Shown: positions 1-8,201, counted from the stretch's first letter. The stretch is 64,000 nucleotides of DNA from Streptococcus parasanguinis (GCF_018499505.1 NZ_JAHDAC010000003.1:186001-250000), one strand, 5' to 3'. Numbers and translations: made by a program. Notes: generated by a model not told the origin, from the sequence alone.

Positions 1-572
1 ATCTCTCTTCTGGTTCAGTTCTGATAGGAATCATTTCTATTGGCTGTACTATCTCATCACCTGTTATAGCAAATGCGAAGTCAGAAGGACATGTAGACTA
101 TGTACGAGCCCTTCCAATACCACGAATTCTGATTTCCTTAGCAGATCTTTGGATGTGGATGATAGCTATTTTGCCTGGAGTATTCATTTCTGTTATACTG
201 GGCTATTTTCGTTTTTCTGTCCGCCTAAATGTATCTGTTCTGGCTGTTTTCATCCTATTTCTCATCTGTCTTACGATGATCAGTCTTGGATTTGCCATTG
301 CTTATACTTTTTCTCCCAATATTGTCACGCTGATGTCTCAGTTGATTCTCATGATTGGTTTGATGTTTTCACCAATCATGTACCCTGCGAGTCGTCTTCC
401 AGATTGGATAAACCATCTCTACCATGTTCTTCCATTTGTCCCCTCTGTCAACCTTTTAAGAGCTTGTGTCTATAGTCATGGTCACGTCTCATTTTTTGAC
501 TTCACTATTCTGATCATCTGGATTTTGCTAACACAGTTCCTGATCTTGAGAGTTCTTTATAAGGAAAAATAA
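1..572 (+). CDS. ABC-2 type transporter permease, C-terminal part (truncated by window edge)
   Basis: An open frame runs from base 3 to the TAA at 570-572 with no start in view, so the gene begins upstream of the window. About 189 residues are visible. They form four or five hydrophobic segments, and near residue 120 there is a G-(X)-M-F-S-P-I-M-Y-P stretch followed by a short amphipathic part and a final membrane span, the layout of ABC-2 permeases (drug or polysaccharide export type). The ATPase partner is not seen and is probably upstream. A hairpin with a T-run about 95 bases downstream probably ends its transcript. Substrate cannot be told from this part. Confidence 0.8.
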   Translation, partial: LSSGSVLIGIISIGCTISSPVIANAKSEGHVDYVRALPIPRILISLADLWMWMIAILPGVFISVILGYFRFSVRLNVSVLAVFILFLICLTMISLGFAIAYTFSPNIVTLMSQLILMIGLMFSPIMYPASRLPDWINHLYHVLPFVPSVNLLRACVYSHGHVSFFDFTILIIWILLTQFLILRVLYKEK

Positions 573-667
573 AGGAAGGAGGATCTATGTTTCTCATCAT
601 TAAAATAGTGTTCGCTTTAAAATGAGTTTAATTGAAGAGATTTATAAATGTTTCCCTACAACAAAAT

Positions 668-698
668 TCAACATCTTCGTTCAGATGTTGATTTTTTT
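668..698 (+). terminator. Rho-independent terminator after the ABC permease
   Basis: Perfect 9-bp stem (TCAACATCT at 668-676, AGATGTTGA at 683-691), six-base loop, then seven T. It points rightward. bioY ends just beyond it on the other strand, and the minus-strand tail has only a weak T-run, so it mainly serves the plus strand. Confidence 0.85.
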
Positions 699-724
699 AA
701 TATATCCACTAAGCCCTTTGTGTA

Positions 725-1258
725 TTATTTGAAATACCAGTGGTGTTTGAGGCTGGCAAAAATCGCCTTGCTGGTGATCGTGATGATGACCAGTTTGATG
801 AGGTCAGCAAGGATAAAGGGAGCAACGACCAAAGTAAATGCTTTTTGGAGATCAGTATGCGTTACCAGCATAAAGCCGATAGCTCCTGACACAAAGAGGA
901 GAGCACTACTGAGGAGATTGGCAAAAAAGATAGTGACAAGGCTGGATTTGGCATTGGTAAACAAGGACGTGATCCATGCTCGGAATGGGAAGAAGAGGAG
1001 GAAACCAGCGGTAGGGCCAAGGAAATGCGAAGCACCACCAGCACCACCTGCAAATACTGGAAAACCTAAGAAGCCTAAAAGCAGGTAAAGGCAGACTGTG
1101 ACAAAGGCATGGCTGGGTTTATAGATGGTCCCGATGATCCCGATCATGAGTGTCTGTAGGGTCAAAGGAATCGGACCAAATGGAATGGTGAATTGAGATA
1201 GGACGGAGATCATGGCCGCTCCAATGGAGATGAGAACTAAGGGAAAGATTTTCTTCAT
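725..1258 (-). CDS. bioY: Biotin transporter substrate-binding subunit BioY
   Basis: 177 residues, the usual BioY length, with about six membrane segments. The N-terminus carries the family signature: a hydrophobic first helix, then T-I-P-F-G-P-I-P-L-T-L-Q-T and a Gly-rich F-A-G-G-A-G-G region around residues 70-76. BioY is the S-component of an energy-coupling-factor transporter and binds biotin in the membrane; the shared EcfA/EcfT module is not in this window. The gene stands alone on the minus strand. Upstream there is a consensus promoter overlapping a BirA-like operator, so repression by biotin-loaded BirA is likely. The start ATG at 1256-1258 is the only sensible one. Confidence 0.93.
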   Translation of the reverse strand: MKKIFPLVLISIGAAMISVLSQFTIPFGPIPLTLQTLMIGIIGTIYKPSHAFVTVCLYLLLGFLGFPVFAGGAGGASHFLGPTAGFLLFFPFRAWITSLFTNAKSSLVTIFFANLLSSALLFVSGAIGFMLVTHTDLQKAFTLVVAPFILADLIKLVIITITSKAIFASLKHHWYFK

Positions 1259-1261
1259 AAC

Positions 1262-1320
1262 AGTTAACCTCGTATTTATTCTATGGTAACTATTCTACAA
1301 TAAGGGGTTCATCCTGTCAA
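1262..1320 (-). promoter_or_regulatory. bioY promoter with BirA-type operator
   Basis: On the minus strand, TTGACA (1315-1320) and TAGAAT (1292-1297) are separated by 17 bases. Just downstream of the -10 lies an inverted repeat, TAGTTACC (1285-1292) and GGTTAACT (1262-1269), with about 15 bases between arms. This fits the known Firmicute BirA operator, GTTAAC half-sites about 15 apart. Placement over the start of transcription suits repression. Seen: the promoter and repeat. Inferred: BirA binding. Confidence 0.75.
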
Positions 1321-1344
1321 TAGCCCACGCTTGTTTTAGGTTTT

Positions 1345-1388
1345 TTTAAGTAAAAATTTAGGCAGGCTTAAGACTCCTGAAGTATAAT
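1345..1388 (+). promoter_or_regulatory. Candidate promoter with 11-bp-spaced TTTAAG-like half-sites
   Basis: A TATAAT box lies at 1383-1388, about 75 bases before the next start codon. Upstream are TTTAAG (1345-1350), ATTTAG (1356-1361) and CTTAAG (1367-1372), each 11 bases from the next. The known CiaR site in pneumococcus is TTTAAG-N5-TTTAAG, which has the same 11-base period. The middle half-site matches only 4 of 6, so this is a tentative call. No good -35 hexamer is visible, as expected of an activator-dependent promoter. Confidence 0.4.
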
Positions 1389-1463
1389 CGCCTTACTAAA
1401 GGATCGAGCTCCCTTTAAATTTTAAAAGATAAGTACTTGTACAAAAAGATAAAAGGTAAAAAG

Positions 1464-2003
1464 ATGAATCAAAAAGAAACAAAACAAGTAGTCGAAACGC
1501 AAGAATCCAAAGAAAAAATGGTTGTCCTCAAACGAAGCCCTAAGTGGTGGATTGGAATGGCAGCAGTTGGTGGATTGTTGGTTGGTGCTGGAAGTGGCTT
1601 TGGTGTCGGTGTCATCGCCTCTCAATCCTCCAATAACCAACAATTTTCTCAAGAGGTCCAAACGGGTCAGAATCAAGGATCCAATCAGCAACAAAATAGT
1701 CAAACGGGCCATCCTTCACAAGGAAACCAGCAAAATGGTGGCCCACAGGATGGCGGACCTCAAGGCGGTGGTCCACAAGGTGGTGGCCAAGTCCAAGGTG
1801 GCCCGCAAGGTGTCGGTCCGGGTCAAATGCCACAAGAAGGCAATGGTGGCCCACAAGGGAATGGTCCAGATAATGGCATGAACCAATCTGGCGGACAAGA
1901 AGGGAACCAGGGGTCCTCTAAAAAGTCCAATAAGAAGAATTCAAAAAATAAAAACAAGACGAGTGAGAGTCAAAGTAACAAAGAAAACACGACAAACTCA
2001 TAG
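1464..2003 (+). CDS. Membrane-anchored Gly/Pro/Gln-rich protein, function unknown
   Basis: 179 residues. A charged N-terminus (about 1-35) is followed by one hydrophobic Gly-rich segment (about 37-60), then an outside-facing low-complexity region built on G-G-P-Q and G-N-G-P units (about 65-150), and a Ser/Lys/Asn-rich tail. Topology suggests a membrane-tethered protein with a flexible extracellular domain. I do not recognise a family. I start it at the ATG at 1464, after an AAAAGG stretch, rather than at a TTG 27 bases earlier. It directly precedes ciaR and has TTTAAG-like repeats upstream, so it may belong to the CiaRH regulon; that is inference. Confidence 0.7.
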   Translation: MNQKETKQVVETQESKEKMVVLKRSPKWWIGMAAVGGLLVGAGSGFGVGVIASQSSNNQQFSQEVQTGQNQGSNQQQNSQTGHPSQGNQQNGGPQDGGPQGGGPQGGGQVQGGPQGVGPGQMPQEGNGGPQGNGPDNGMNQSGGQEGNQGSSKKSNKKNSKNKNKTSESQSNKENTTNS

Positions 2004-2077
2004 AATTAGCCTTCCTCAGGCAGGCTGAATGTGATCATAAAACCAGGTTCTAAACTATAGGAAATGAAGGCAAGTCG

Positions 2078-2086
2078 TGTTATAAT
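2078..2086 (+). promoter_or_regulatory. Extended -10 promoter for ciaRH
   Basis: TGTTATAAT at 2078-2086 matches the extended -10 form TG-N-TATAAT, about 52 bases before the ciaR ATG. No clear -35 is seen. An imperfect copy of an AGGCAGGCT motif also found near 1360 lies at about 2019-2028, upstream of this promoter. Confidence 0.6.
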
Positions 2087-2138
2087 GGTTAAGAATAGAT
2101 TAGAAAGACTCACTCACGAAAGAGAAGAGGATACGACG

Positions 2139-2819
2139 ATGATTAAAATTCTATTGGTCGAAGATGACCTTGGTTTATCAAATTCAGTATTTGATTTTTT
2201 AGATGATTTTGCGGATGTCATGCAGGTCTTTGACGGAGAAGAAGGTCTTTACGAAGCAGAAAGCGGGATCTATGATTTGATTTTGCTGGACCTGATGCTT
2301 CCTGAAAAAGACGGTTTCCATGTCTTGAAAGAATTGCGTGAAAAAGGCGTGACAACCCCTGTTTTGATCATGACAGCTAAAGAAAGTCTGGATGACAAAG
2401 GGCACGGCTTTGAGCTAGGGGCAGACGATTACCTCACCAAGCCTTTCTACCTAGAAGAGCTTAAGATGCGGATTCAAGCTCTCTTGAAGCGCTCAGGAAA
2501 GGTCAATGAAAACACCCTTAATTATGGCAATTTGAAGGTCAATTTATCTACCAATTCGACTTATGTGGATGGGAAAGAAGTGGAACTTCTTGGGAAGGAA
2601 TTTGATCTTTTGGTCTATTTCCTTCAAAACCAAAATGTCATCCTTCCAAAGACCCAGATCTTCGATCGTCTCTGGGGCTTTGATAGTGACACAACCATCT
2701 CAGTGGTTGAAGTCTATGTTTCAAAAATCCGTAAGAAATTAAAAGGTACTGATTTCGTTGAGAACTTGCAAACATTGCGCAGTGTGGGGTATATCTTAAA
2801 AGATGCTAACCAGAATTAA
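2139..2819 (+). CDS. ciaR: Response regulator CiaR (OmpR family)
   Basis: 226 residues from the ATG at 2139, which follows a GAAGAGG ribosome site; an in-frame ATG 75 bases upstream would add residues not typical of CiaR. The receiver domain (1-120) has the acidic pair E8-D9, the phosphoacceptor D51 in LLDLMLP, a Thr and the Lys of the T-K-P-F motif. The C-terminal winged helix (about 130-224) shows the OmpR-type L-L-G-K-E-F-D-L and R-S-V-G-Y elements. The sequence is very close to pneumococcal CiaR as I remember it. It regulates stress, wall and competence genes together with CiaH, whose gene overlaps this one by 17 bases. Confidence 0.96.
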   Translation: MIKILLVEDDLGLSNSVFDFLDDFADVMQVFDGEEGLYEAESGIYDLILLDLMLPEKDGFHVLKELREKGVTTPVLIMTAKESLDDKGHGFELGADDYLTKPFYLEELKMRIQALLKRSGKVNENTLNYGNLKVNLSTNSTYVDGKEVELLGKEFDLLVYFLQNQNVILPKTQIFDRLWGFDSDTTISVVEVYVSKIRKKLKGTDFVENLQTLRSVGYILKDANQN

Positions 2820-4164
2820 GAAAACCGTCGGGGAAGATGATTTTTCCTACTTCATCCGATATTTTGGGCTCTTTACTTTGATATTCTCAGCCATGACCCT
2901 GATTATCATCCAGGTCATGCGCTCGAGTCTCTATACAACGGTCGATGAAAACCTCAAGACTCTCAGTCAGGATCCCTACTCGCTTGTAGCGATTGCTTAT
3001 CGAGACCAGCGACAGTCAAATACCAAAGGAGATGATAATGATCATGAGATGATGATCCCAGATCATGATAAATCAGAACCTAAAGGGGATGTCACATCCA
3101 ATACCACTGTTGTTTTGCTCAATAAAAAATATGAAAACTTGACAACCGGTAATGGGTTTTTAAACTTCAAAACCGTGACGTTTGGTCGAAAGCTCCTCAA
3201 CAAGGTTTCCCAGCTTCAAATTACAAATAGCTATGGGAAAAAAGAAAGTTACCGGGCCTATATGGCGGAGTTGAGTTTATCTGATGATGAAAGTGATAGT
3301 GACATCAAGTATGCGGTTGTCATGACCAATATCAGTCAGCTGGAGCAGACCAGTGAAGAGCACGAAAGCCAGATCGCTCTCGTCATGATCTGCTTCTGGG
3401 GAATCTCCTTATTCGCTAGTCTCTTCTTAGCACGTCTCAGCGTCAAGCCTCTTCTTGAGAGTATGCAAAAGCAAAAGGCTTTCGTGGAAAATGCTTCCCA
3501 TGAGTTGCGGACGCCTTTAGCAGTTCTGCAAAATCGCCTTGAAACGCTTTTTAGAAAGCCTGAAGCGACCATTATGGAATCGAGTGAGAATATTGCATCC
3601 AGCTTGGATGAAGTTCGAAATATGAAGCTCTTGACTACCAACCTTCTTAACATTGCCCGAAGAGATGACGGCTTGAAGCCGGAGATGGAAGATATCGAAC
3701 CAAGCTTTTTCGATCAGACCTTCTCGAATTTTGAGATCATTGCGGAAGAAAATGACAAAATCTTCCGAGGAGACAATCAGGTGGACAAAGTCATTTGTTC
3801 TGATAGAACGCTCCTCAAGCAATTGATGACCATTCTCTATGACAATGCCTTGAAATATACCGATGAAGATGGCGAGATCCAGTTTGAAGTCCAGTTGAAG
3901 GATAAAAATCTTCTTTTGAGAGTACTGGATAATGGTCCAGGGATTCGAGATGAGGATAAGAAACGGATTTTTGATCGTTTTTACCGGGTCGACAAGGCCA
4001 GAACCCGTCAGAAAGGTGGATTTGGTTTGGGGTTATCCCTCGCTAAGCAGATTGTAGAAGCCTTTAAAGGGACCATTCAAGTCAAAGATAATAAACCAAA
4101 AGGGACCATCTTTGAAGTGAAATTATCCATTAAGACGGAAAGTCGTAAAAAAAATCGTTCATAA
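2803..4164 (+). CDS. ciaH: Sensor histidine kinase CiaH
   Basis: 453 residues. Two membrane spans (about 20-42 and 190-212) flank an extracellular part of about 150 residues rich in Asp, Lys and His. The kinase core follows: phosphoacceptor His at about 233 in the A-S-H-E-L-R-T-P-L motif, N-box near 345 (Y-D-N-A-L-K-Y-T), G1 box D-N-G-P-G-I and G2 box G-F-G-L-G-L-S. All catalytic motifs look intact. It phosphorylates CiaR; the start overlaps the end of ciaR, which fits translational coupling in one operon. The gene is followed by a glyoxalase gene after 29 bases, probably on the same transcript. Confidence 0.96.
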   Translation: MLTRIKKTVGEDDFSYFIRYFGLFTLIFSAMTLIIIQVMRSSLYTTVDENLKTLSQDPYSLVAIAYRDQRQSNTKGDDNDHEMMIPDHDKSEPKGDVTSNTTVVLLNKKYENLTTGNGFLNFKTVTFGRKLLNKVSQLQITNSYGKKESYRAYMAELSLSDDESDSDIKYAVVMTNISQLEQTSEEHESQIALVMICFWGISLFASLFLARLSVKPLLESMQKQKAFVENASHELRTPLAVLQNRLETLFRKPEATIMESSENIASSLDEVRNMKLLTTNLLNIARRDDGLKPEMEDIEPSFFDQTFSNFEIIAEENDKIFRGDNQVDKVICSDRTLLKQLMTILYDNALKYTDEDGEIQFEVQLKDKNLLLRVLDNGPGIRDEDKKRIFDRFYRVDKARTRQKGGFGLGLSLAKQIVEAFKGTIQVKDNKPKGTIFEVKLSIKTESRKKNRS

Positions 4165-4193
4165 TCTTTTAAAAATAGAAAAGAGGAAAACCT

Positions 4194-4574
4194 ATGAGTT
4201 CAAAAATGTTGCACACTTGCCTTCGTGTGGAAAACTTAGAAAAGTCAATCGCTTTTTACCAAGATGCTTTTGGTTTTGAAGAAAAACGTCGGAAAGATTT
4301 TCCAGACTACAAGTTCACGATTGTTTATTTGGCCTTGCCTGGAGATGACTATGAGTTGGAATTGACTTACAATTATGATCATGGTCCATATGTGATCGGA
4401 GATGGCTATGCTCACGTTGCCTTGAGTACTCCTGATTTGGAAGGTTTGAATGCTGAACACAAGGCTAAAGGCTATGAAGTGACGGAACCAAAAGGTCTTC
4501 CGGGAACACAGCCGAATTACTATTTCGTTGTAGATCCAGATGGTTATAAGGTAGAAGTCATTCGCGAAAAATAA
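4194..4574 (+). CDS. gloA: Lactoylglutathione lyase (glyoxalase I)
   Basis: 126 residues, typical for the single-copy vicinal-oxygen-chelate fold. The N-terminal T-C-L-R-V motif leads into the F-Y-Q-D-A-F-G-F helix, and a G-Y-A-H-V-A motif and V-D-P-D-G-Y-K-V-E-V end complete the two beta-alpha-beta-beta-beta halves. His7, Glu56-58, the His of A-H-V-A and the Glu near the C-terminus are the expected metal ligands. The enzyme would detoxify methylglyoxal as its thiol hemiacetal. A good AAAGAGGAAA ribosome site precedes the ATG. It sits at the end of the ciaRH transcript, with a strong terminator after it. Confidence 0.9.
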   Translation: MSSKMLHTCLRVENLEKSIAFYQDAFGFEEKRRKDFPDYKFTIVYLALPGDDYELELTYNYDHGPYVIGDGYAHVALSTPDLEGLNAEHKAKGYEVTEPKGLPGTQPNYYFVVDPDGYKVEVIREK

Positions 4575-4589
4575 GAGTGATTAAGAATT

Positions 4590-4626
4590 AGGGCCGCTGT
4601 CGGCGACGACAGTCGCCCTCTTTTTT
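4590..4626 (+). terminator. Rho-independent terminator after gloA
   Basis: GC-rich hairpin: AGGGC plus CGCTGTCG pairs with CGACAG plus CGCCCT around a GCGA tetraloop, followed by CTTTTTT. Strong and plus-strand directed; it separates the ciaRH-gloA unit from pgdA. Confidence 0.9.
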
Positions 4627-4672
4627 ATGAAACCATTTACAAAAAAGGAATGTTTTTTCGAGAGAAATTTGC

Positions 4673-4678
4673 TATAAT
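4673..4678 (+). promoter_or_regulatory. pgdA -10 box immediately before the start codon
   Basis: TATAAT at 4673-4678 ends only six bases before the pgdA ATG at 4685. With the usual 6-8 base gap the transcript would start on or next to the ATG. The upstream stretch is T-rich with no clear -35 hexamer. See findings. Confidence 0.55.
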
Positions 4679-4684
4679 AAAGTT

Positions 4685-6067
4685 ATGAGATTCAAACACA
4701 CGAAAACTATTTTATTAATCATTATAAATCTCCTTTTTCTGAGTCTTTTATATATCGGGTATCAAAAGCTTCAAAGGCTTCGTGAGCAAAAAGCCTATCA
4801 GGATCAGTTTGCCAAGGTCACCCAATTAGAGAAAAGCTCTGAAAAAGGAAAAGATGCCCAGGTTCAGGAAGGAATTTTAGGAACTTCTTATGTGACAGCT
4901 TATTATCCTACTAAGGATGGACAGCCTGTTGAGATTGTGAAAGAGAAGATCCAAGAAGACCTTCAGCGTCTAGGAACCGAAGAGAAAACTAAAGAGCCTA
5001 AGCATCTGACCTTCTACCATAGTGAAGAAGCAGAAGCACCTTTTGTCGGCTATCACCCTATCCAAATCAAACGGGCGGAGTATCAGTACAAAAAAGGGAA
5101 ATTCATCAAAGATGAGACGGTGAAGTTGCCCCTCTTTTACTTGGATGATGAGAACAATCCTCTGACCCTTAGCCAAGTTTTTGCGGATCCAGATGGAGCC
5201 AAGCAGATCTTTTTGGAGGAATTACGGGGAAATCTAGCTTTTCGTCAGCTGGATGAGGAAAGCATTGATCAAATGGTTGCCCACTTCTCAGAGTTGGATT
5301 TGAGCCAATGGGAATTCCAATATGAAAAAGGAATTTTCACTATTCCATTTCCAACCAAGGTTAAGGGAGACGATACCTTCACTGTTCCCTTGTCTAAATT
5401 CTATGACGTGATTGATACAGAGCGCTTGCTTCCTGATGATCTCGAAACTTACCAATCCTATATAGAAGAACGCCACCGTAAGATGATTGCCCTGACCTTT
5501 GATGATGGACCAGATCCAACCACGACTCCTCAGGCACTAGCCATCTTAAAGAAATACAATGCCAAAGCTACCTTCTTTATGATCGGAAAAAATGTCAGTG
5601 CGAATCCGGATATTGCTAAGCAAGTCCGCAAAGAAGGTCATCAAATTGGGAACCATACTTGGGATCACCCTCAATTGCCAAAATTGAGCTTGGATAATGC
5701 TAAAAAAGAGATTTTGGATACCCAAGAAGCTATTCAAAAAGCGACAGGTGTACAGACCAAGATTACCCGTCCTCCGTATGGAGCTATCAATAACGCTATC
5801 CAATATGGTGTCGACCAATCCTTCATCATGTGGGATGTGGATAGCCTAGATTGGAAGACACATAATACGACGGCTATTCTCAATGAAGTGAAAAAAGAAG
5901 TCAAACCGGGTTCGATTATCCTCATGCATGATATCCATCAAACTACGATTGACGCTCTACCGAACGTCCTTGACTACCTCAAATCACAAGGCTATACCTT
6001 TGTAACGGTGGATGAATTGTTGGATTATCAACTTGAAAGTCATCGTATCTATTACAATGGAAATTAA
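4685..6067 (+). CDS. pgdA: Peptidoglycan N-acetylglucosamine deacetylase PgdA
   Basis: 460 residues: an N-terminal membrane anchor (about 8-26), an extracellular linker/domain (about 40-260), then a NodB-type polysaccharide deacetylase domain (about 265-450). Catalytic motifs are complete: T-F-D-D-G-P with D273-D274, metal ligands H324 and H328 in N-H-T-W-D-H, R362-P-P-Y-G, W-D384 and H415 in L-M-H-D-I-H. It removes acetyl groups from wall GlcNAc, giving lysozyme resistance. Length and domain order match pneumococcal PgdA. No ribosome site precedes the ATG, and the -10 box ends six bases before it, so translation may be leaderless. The start is supported by the membrane anchor, which would be lost with later starts. 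Confidence 0.95.
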   Translation: MRFKHTKTILLIIINLLFLSLLYIGYQKLQRLREQKAYQDQFAKVTQLEKSSEKGKDAQVQEGILGTSYVTAYYPTKDGQPVEIVKEKIQEDLQRLGTEEKTKEPKHLTFYHSEEAEAPFVGYHPIQIKRAEYQYKKGKFIKDETVKLPLFYLDDENNPLTLSQVFADPDGAKQIFLEELRGNLAFRQLDEESIDQMVAHFSELDLSQWEFQYEKGIFTIPFPTKVKGDDTFTVPLSKFYDVIDTERLLPDDLETYQSYIEERHRKMIALTFDDGPDPTTTPQALAILKKYNAKATFFMIGKNVSANPDIAKQVRKEGHQIGNHTWDHPQLPKLSLDNAKKEILDTQEAIQKATGVQTKITRPPYGAINNAIQYGVDQSFIMWDVDSLDWKTHNTTAILNEVKKEVKPGSIILMHDIHQTTIDALPNVLDYLKSQGYTFVTVDELLDYQLESHRIYYNGN

Positions 6068-6071
6068 CGTA

Positions 6072-6108
6072 AAAATCCTCTGCAGTTCATTCACTAGCAG
6101 AGGATTTT
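6072..6108. terminator. Bidirectional terminator between pgdA and the helicase gene
   Basis: Perfect 12-bp inverted repeat, AAAATCCTCTGC (6072-6083) and GCAGAGGATTTT (6097-6108), with A and T tracts on both sides, serving the two convergent genes. Confidence 0.9.
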
Positions 6109-6109
6109 C

Positions 6110-7195
6110 TTATTCATTTAAAAAGAGTTCGGAATTTTTTATAACCAGTTCACGGACAGAAGCGTATTTTTTTAAGGATTTGAGTTCTTCTGGGTGGGTG
6201 ATAAAGGTGATTACATAGCCCTCACGCCCCATTCGTCCTGTACGACCGGCGCGGTGGGTATAGGTCTCCACATCACGAGGAATATCGTAGTTAATCACAC
6301 ATTCAAGATGTTCAATATCGATTCCACGAGCGACCAAATCAGTGGCAAGCAATAGGGTTAGCTGATGGTCTTTGAAGCGTTCCATAATGACCTTGCGATA
6401 TTTGACATTGACATCACTGGCCAGCGATACAGCTTCGACCCCCCGGTATTGTAGTTTTTCTTCAGCACTACCCAGATCAGACAAGCTATTGAAAAAAGCC
6501 AGACCACGAAAATCTTCGACGTAGGCGAGTTTGCGGAGCAATTCGACCTTGTCCCGCTTATCCACTTGCATATAAAAATGTTGGATATTGTCCAAAGAAA
6601 CTCCATCAACCGTAATGCGAAGAGTATTTTCCTCTAGTTGGTCTGGATCGACCTTGGCTGTGGCGCTCATGTAGATATATTGGTGGTCACGGGGAGCATA
6701 GTGGCTGATCTTGTCGACGAAGTGGTACTGAGAATCGCTCAGTAATTGGTCGAATTCATCTAAAATGATGGTTTCTACATTCATCATTTTGATCTTTTTC
6801 AGCTTGATCAGTTCAAAGATCCGACCAGGCGTCCCAACCAGGATTTCGGGTCCTTTTTTGAGGCGTTCGATTTGCCGTTTTTGACTAGATCCTGAAAGGA
6901 AGAGTTGTGTCTGGAGACCGAGAGGTTCTGCCCATTGTTTGGTGACATCAAAAATTTGTCCTGCTAACTCTGTGTTAGGAGCCAAAATCAAGAGTTGTTG
7001 GGCTTTCTTCGGTTTGAGTTTGAGCAAGCTCGGAAAGAGGTAGGCGAGTGTCTTACCAGTACCGGTAGGACTGATCCCGAGGACATTTTCTCCTTCATAG
7101 ATAGGGGAGAAGATCTGTTCCTGAATTTCAGTGAATGCATCAAATCCGAGTGTTTCTAACTGGTCTTTCCAGCTTTGTGGAAATTGTTCTTTCAT
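6110..7195 (-). CDS. DEAD-box family ATP-dependent RNA helicase (DEFD variant)
   Basis: 361 residues. Q motif region F-T-E-I-Q near 22-26, Walker A S-P-T-G-T-G-K-T (about 41-48), motif Ib T-P-G-R, motif II D-E-F-D in place of D-E-A-D, motif III S-A-T, and in the second RecA domain motif V A-T-D-L-V-A-R-G-I-D and motif VI H-R-A-G-R-T-G-R. All steps for ATP binding and RNA unwinding are present. There is no C-terminal extension, so it is a minimal helicase, perhaps acting in ribosome assembly or RNA decay. It overlaps the upstream oxidoreductase gene by four bases (ATGA), so the two are co-transcribed. Confidence 0.92.
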   Translation of the reverse strand: MKEQFPQSWKDQLETLGFDAFTEIQEQIFSPIYEGENVLGISPTGTGKTLAYLFPSLLKLKPKKAQQLLILAPNTELAGQIFDVTKQWAEPLGLQTQLFLSGSSQKRQIERLKKGPEILVGTPGRIFELIKLKKIKMMNVETIILDEFDQLLSDSQYHFVDKISHYAPRDHQYIYMSATAKVDPDQLEENTLRITVDGVSLDNIQHFYMQVDKRDKVELLRKLAYVEDFRGLAFFNSLSDLGSAEEKLQYRGVEAVSLASDVNVKYRKVIMERFKDHQLTLLLATDLVARGIDIEHLECVINYDIPRDVETYTHRAGRTGRMGREGYVITFITHPEELKSLKKYASVRELVIKNSELFLNE

Positions 7196-8172
7196 TCTTT
7201 TTCATCCTTTAATTGTATTCCAGCGCTTTGACGCATCTGGTAGAGGGTTTCATGGACCTGCTCAGCTGTTTGTAACCATTCGAGATAAGCAGCTGGCTTT
7301 TGATGAGCGATGGCAAGGGCAAAGGCTTCCGCCTCTTCTTGCATTTGGTGTGGGCAGGGCTGGATCGGAAGGTCGATGACCTCTCCAGAATGGCTGACGA
7401 AGCGGGCCTGGTTGATGGCTGCTACAGCATTGAGAGTTAGCGTTCCAGTCTTGGTGTAGATTTCAGCAGGTAGATGGCTGGTGATATTTTTCCCCGCCTG
7501 AATGGCAACCTGAAAATCTGGATAAATCAAGACACCTTGACCATAGAGATCAACCGAATTGGGTAATTGCTGAGCGGTGTAGCGGCTGGAGACCGGTTCT
7601 CCAAAGAAGCCAATGGCCAAGTAGAGGCAGTAGACTCCCAGATCCATCAATGCTCCGCCTGCATAGACATCTGAGAAAATATTGGGCATCTCACCTGCAA
7701 GAAGGGCTGGCAATTTGGAAGAATATTTGGCAAAGGTGAAGTTGGCACCCAGTATTTCCTGATTAGAGAGGAAGTCTTTAACTACTTGAAAGGCTGCTTC
7801 TTGGTAATTTCTGGCAGCTTCAAAGAGATAGACCTGATGCTCATTAGCGAGCTTGCCCAGTTCCTTCCATTCAGAAGGGGTGGTCACAGCCGGTTTTTCA
7901 ATGATGACATGCTTCTTGGCCAGAATAGCAAGCTTGGCCTGAGCGAAATGAAGAGAATTAGGGCTAGCAATGTAAATCACATCCAGCTCACTGTCTAAGA
8001 AGTCGACCAAGTCTGTGTAGCAAGAGATCGTTCCATAAGGCTCACAAAACTCTTGAGCCGTATTCATCTTTCTCGAATACACAGCCTGCAAATGATAGTG
8101 GCCTGTCTGATGAGCAGCTGTAATAAATTCATGTGAAATCCAACTCGTACCAATAATTCCCAGCTTTAACAT
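7192..8172 (-). CDS. Gfo/Idh/MocA family NAD(P)-dependent oxidoreductase
   Basis: 326 residues from the ATG at 8170-8172, which has an AAGGA site seven bases upstream; an earlier in-frame start at 8190 lacks one. The N-terminal Rossmann fold begins K-L-G-I-I-G-T-S-W-I-S, and the E-K-P-A motif near residue 91 holds the conserved Lys. The C-terminal alpha/beta domain contains G-G-A-L-M-D-L-G-V-Y. Family members oxidise or reduce sugars and their derivatives; the substrate is unknown here. It shares a transcript with the downstream helicase gene. Confidence 0.9.
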   Translation of the reverse strand: MLKLGIIGTSWISHEFITAAHQTGHYHLQAVYSRKMNTAQEFCEPYGTISCYTDLVDFLDSELDVIYIASPNSLHFAQAKLAILAKKHVIIEKPAVTTPSEWKELGKLANEHQVYLFEAARNYQEAAFQVVKDFLSNQEILGANFTFAKYSSKLPALLAGEMPNIFSDVYAGGALMDLGVYCLYLAIGFFGEPVSSRYTAQQLPNSVDLYGQGVLIYPDFQVAIQAGKNITSHLPAEIYTKTGTLTLNAVAAINQARFVSHSGEVIDLPIQPCPHQMQEEAEAFALAIAHQKPAAYLEWLQTAEQVHETLYQMRQSAGIQLKDEKE

Positions 8173-8201
8173 AAGGTGTCCTTCCGTCATCGATTCACTC
8201 T

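Noticed and set aside
622..732. Short plus-strand frame after the ABC permease (37 codons), and a 12-codon frame at 587 with a good ribosome site
   Set aside because: The first crosses a clear terminator hairpin; the second is too short to judge. Neither resembles a known protein, though the ribosome site at 573-583 could be a leftover of a lost gene.
648..1088. Plus-strand open frame opposite bioY
   Set aside because: Basic, low-complexity translation with no family features, fully antisense to a clear bioY gene with its own promoter.
1740..1870. GGCCCACAAGG-type repeats as a possible CRISPR or tandem repeat locus
   Set aside because: They are codon-level repeats of the G-G-P-Q motif inside a reading frame, with no spacers.
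2014..2030. AGCCT/AGGCT mini-hairpin after the Gly-rich gene as a terminator
   Set aside because: Only five pairs and no T-run; transcription could well continue into ciaR.
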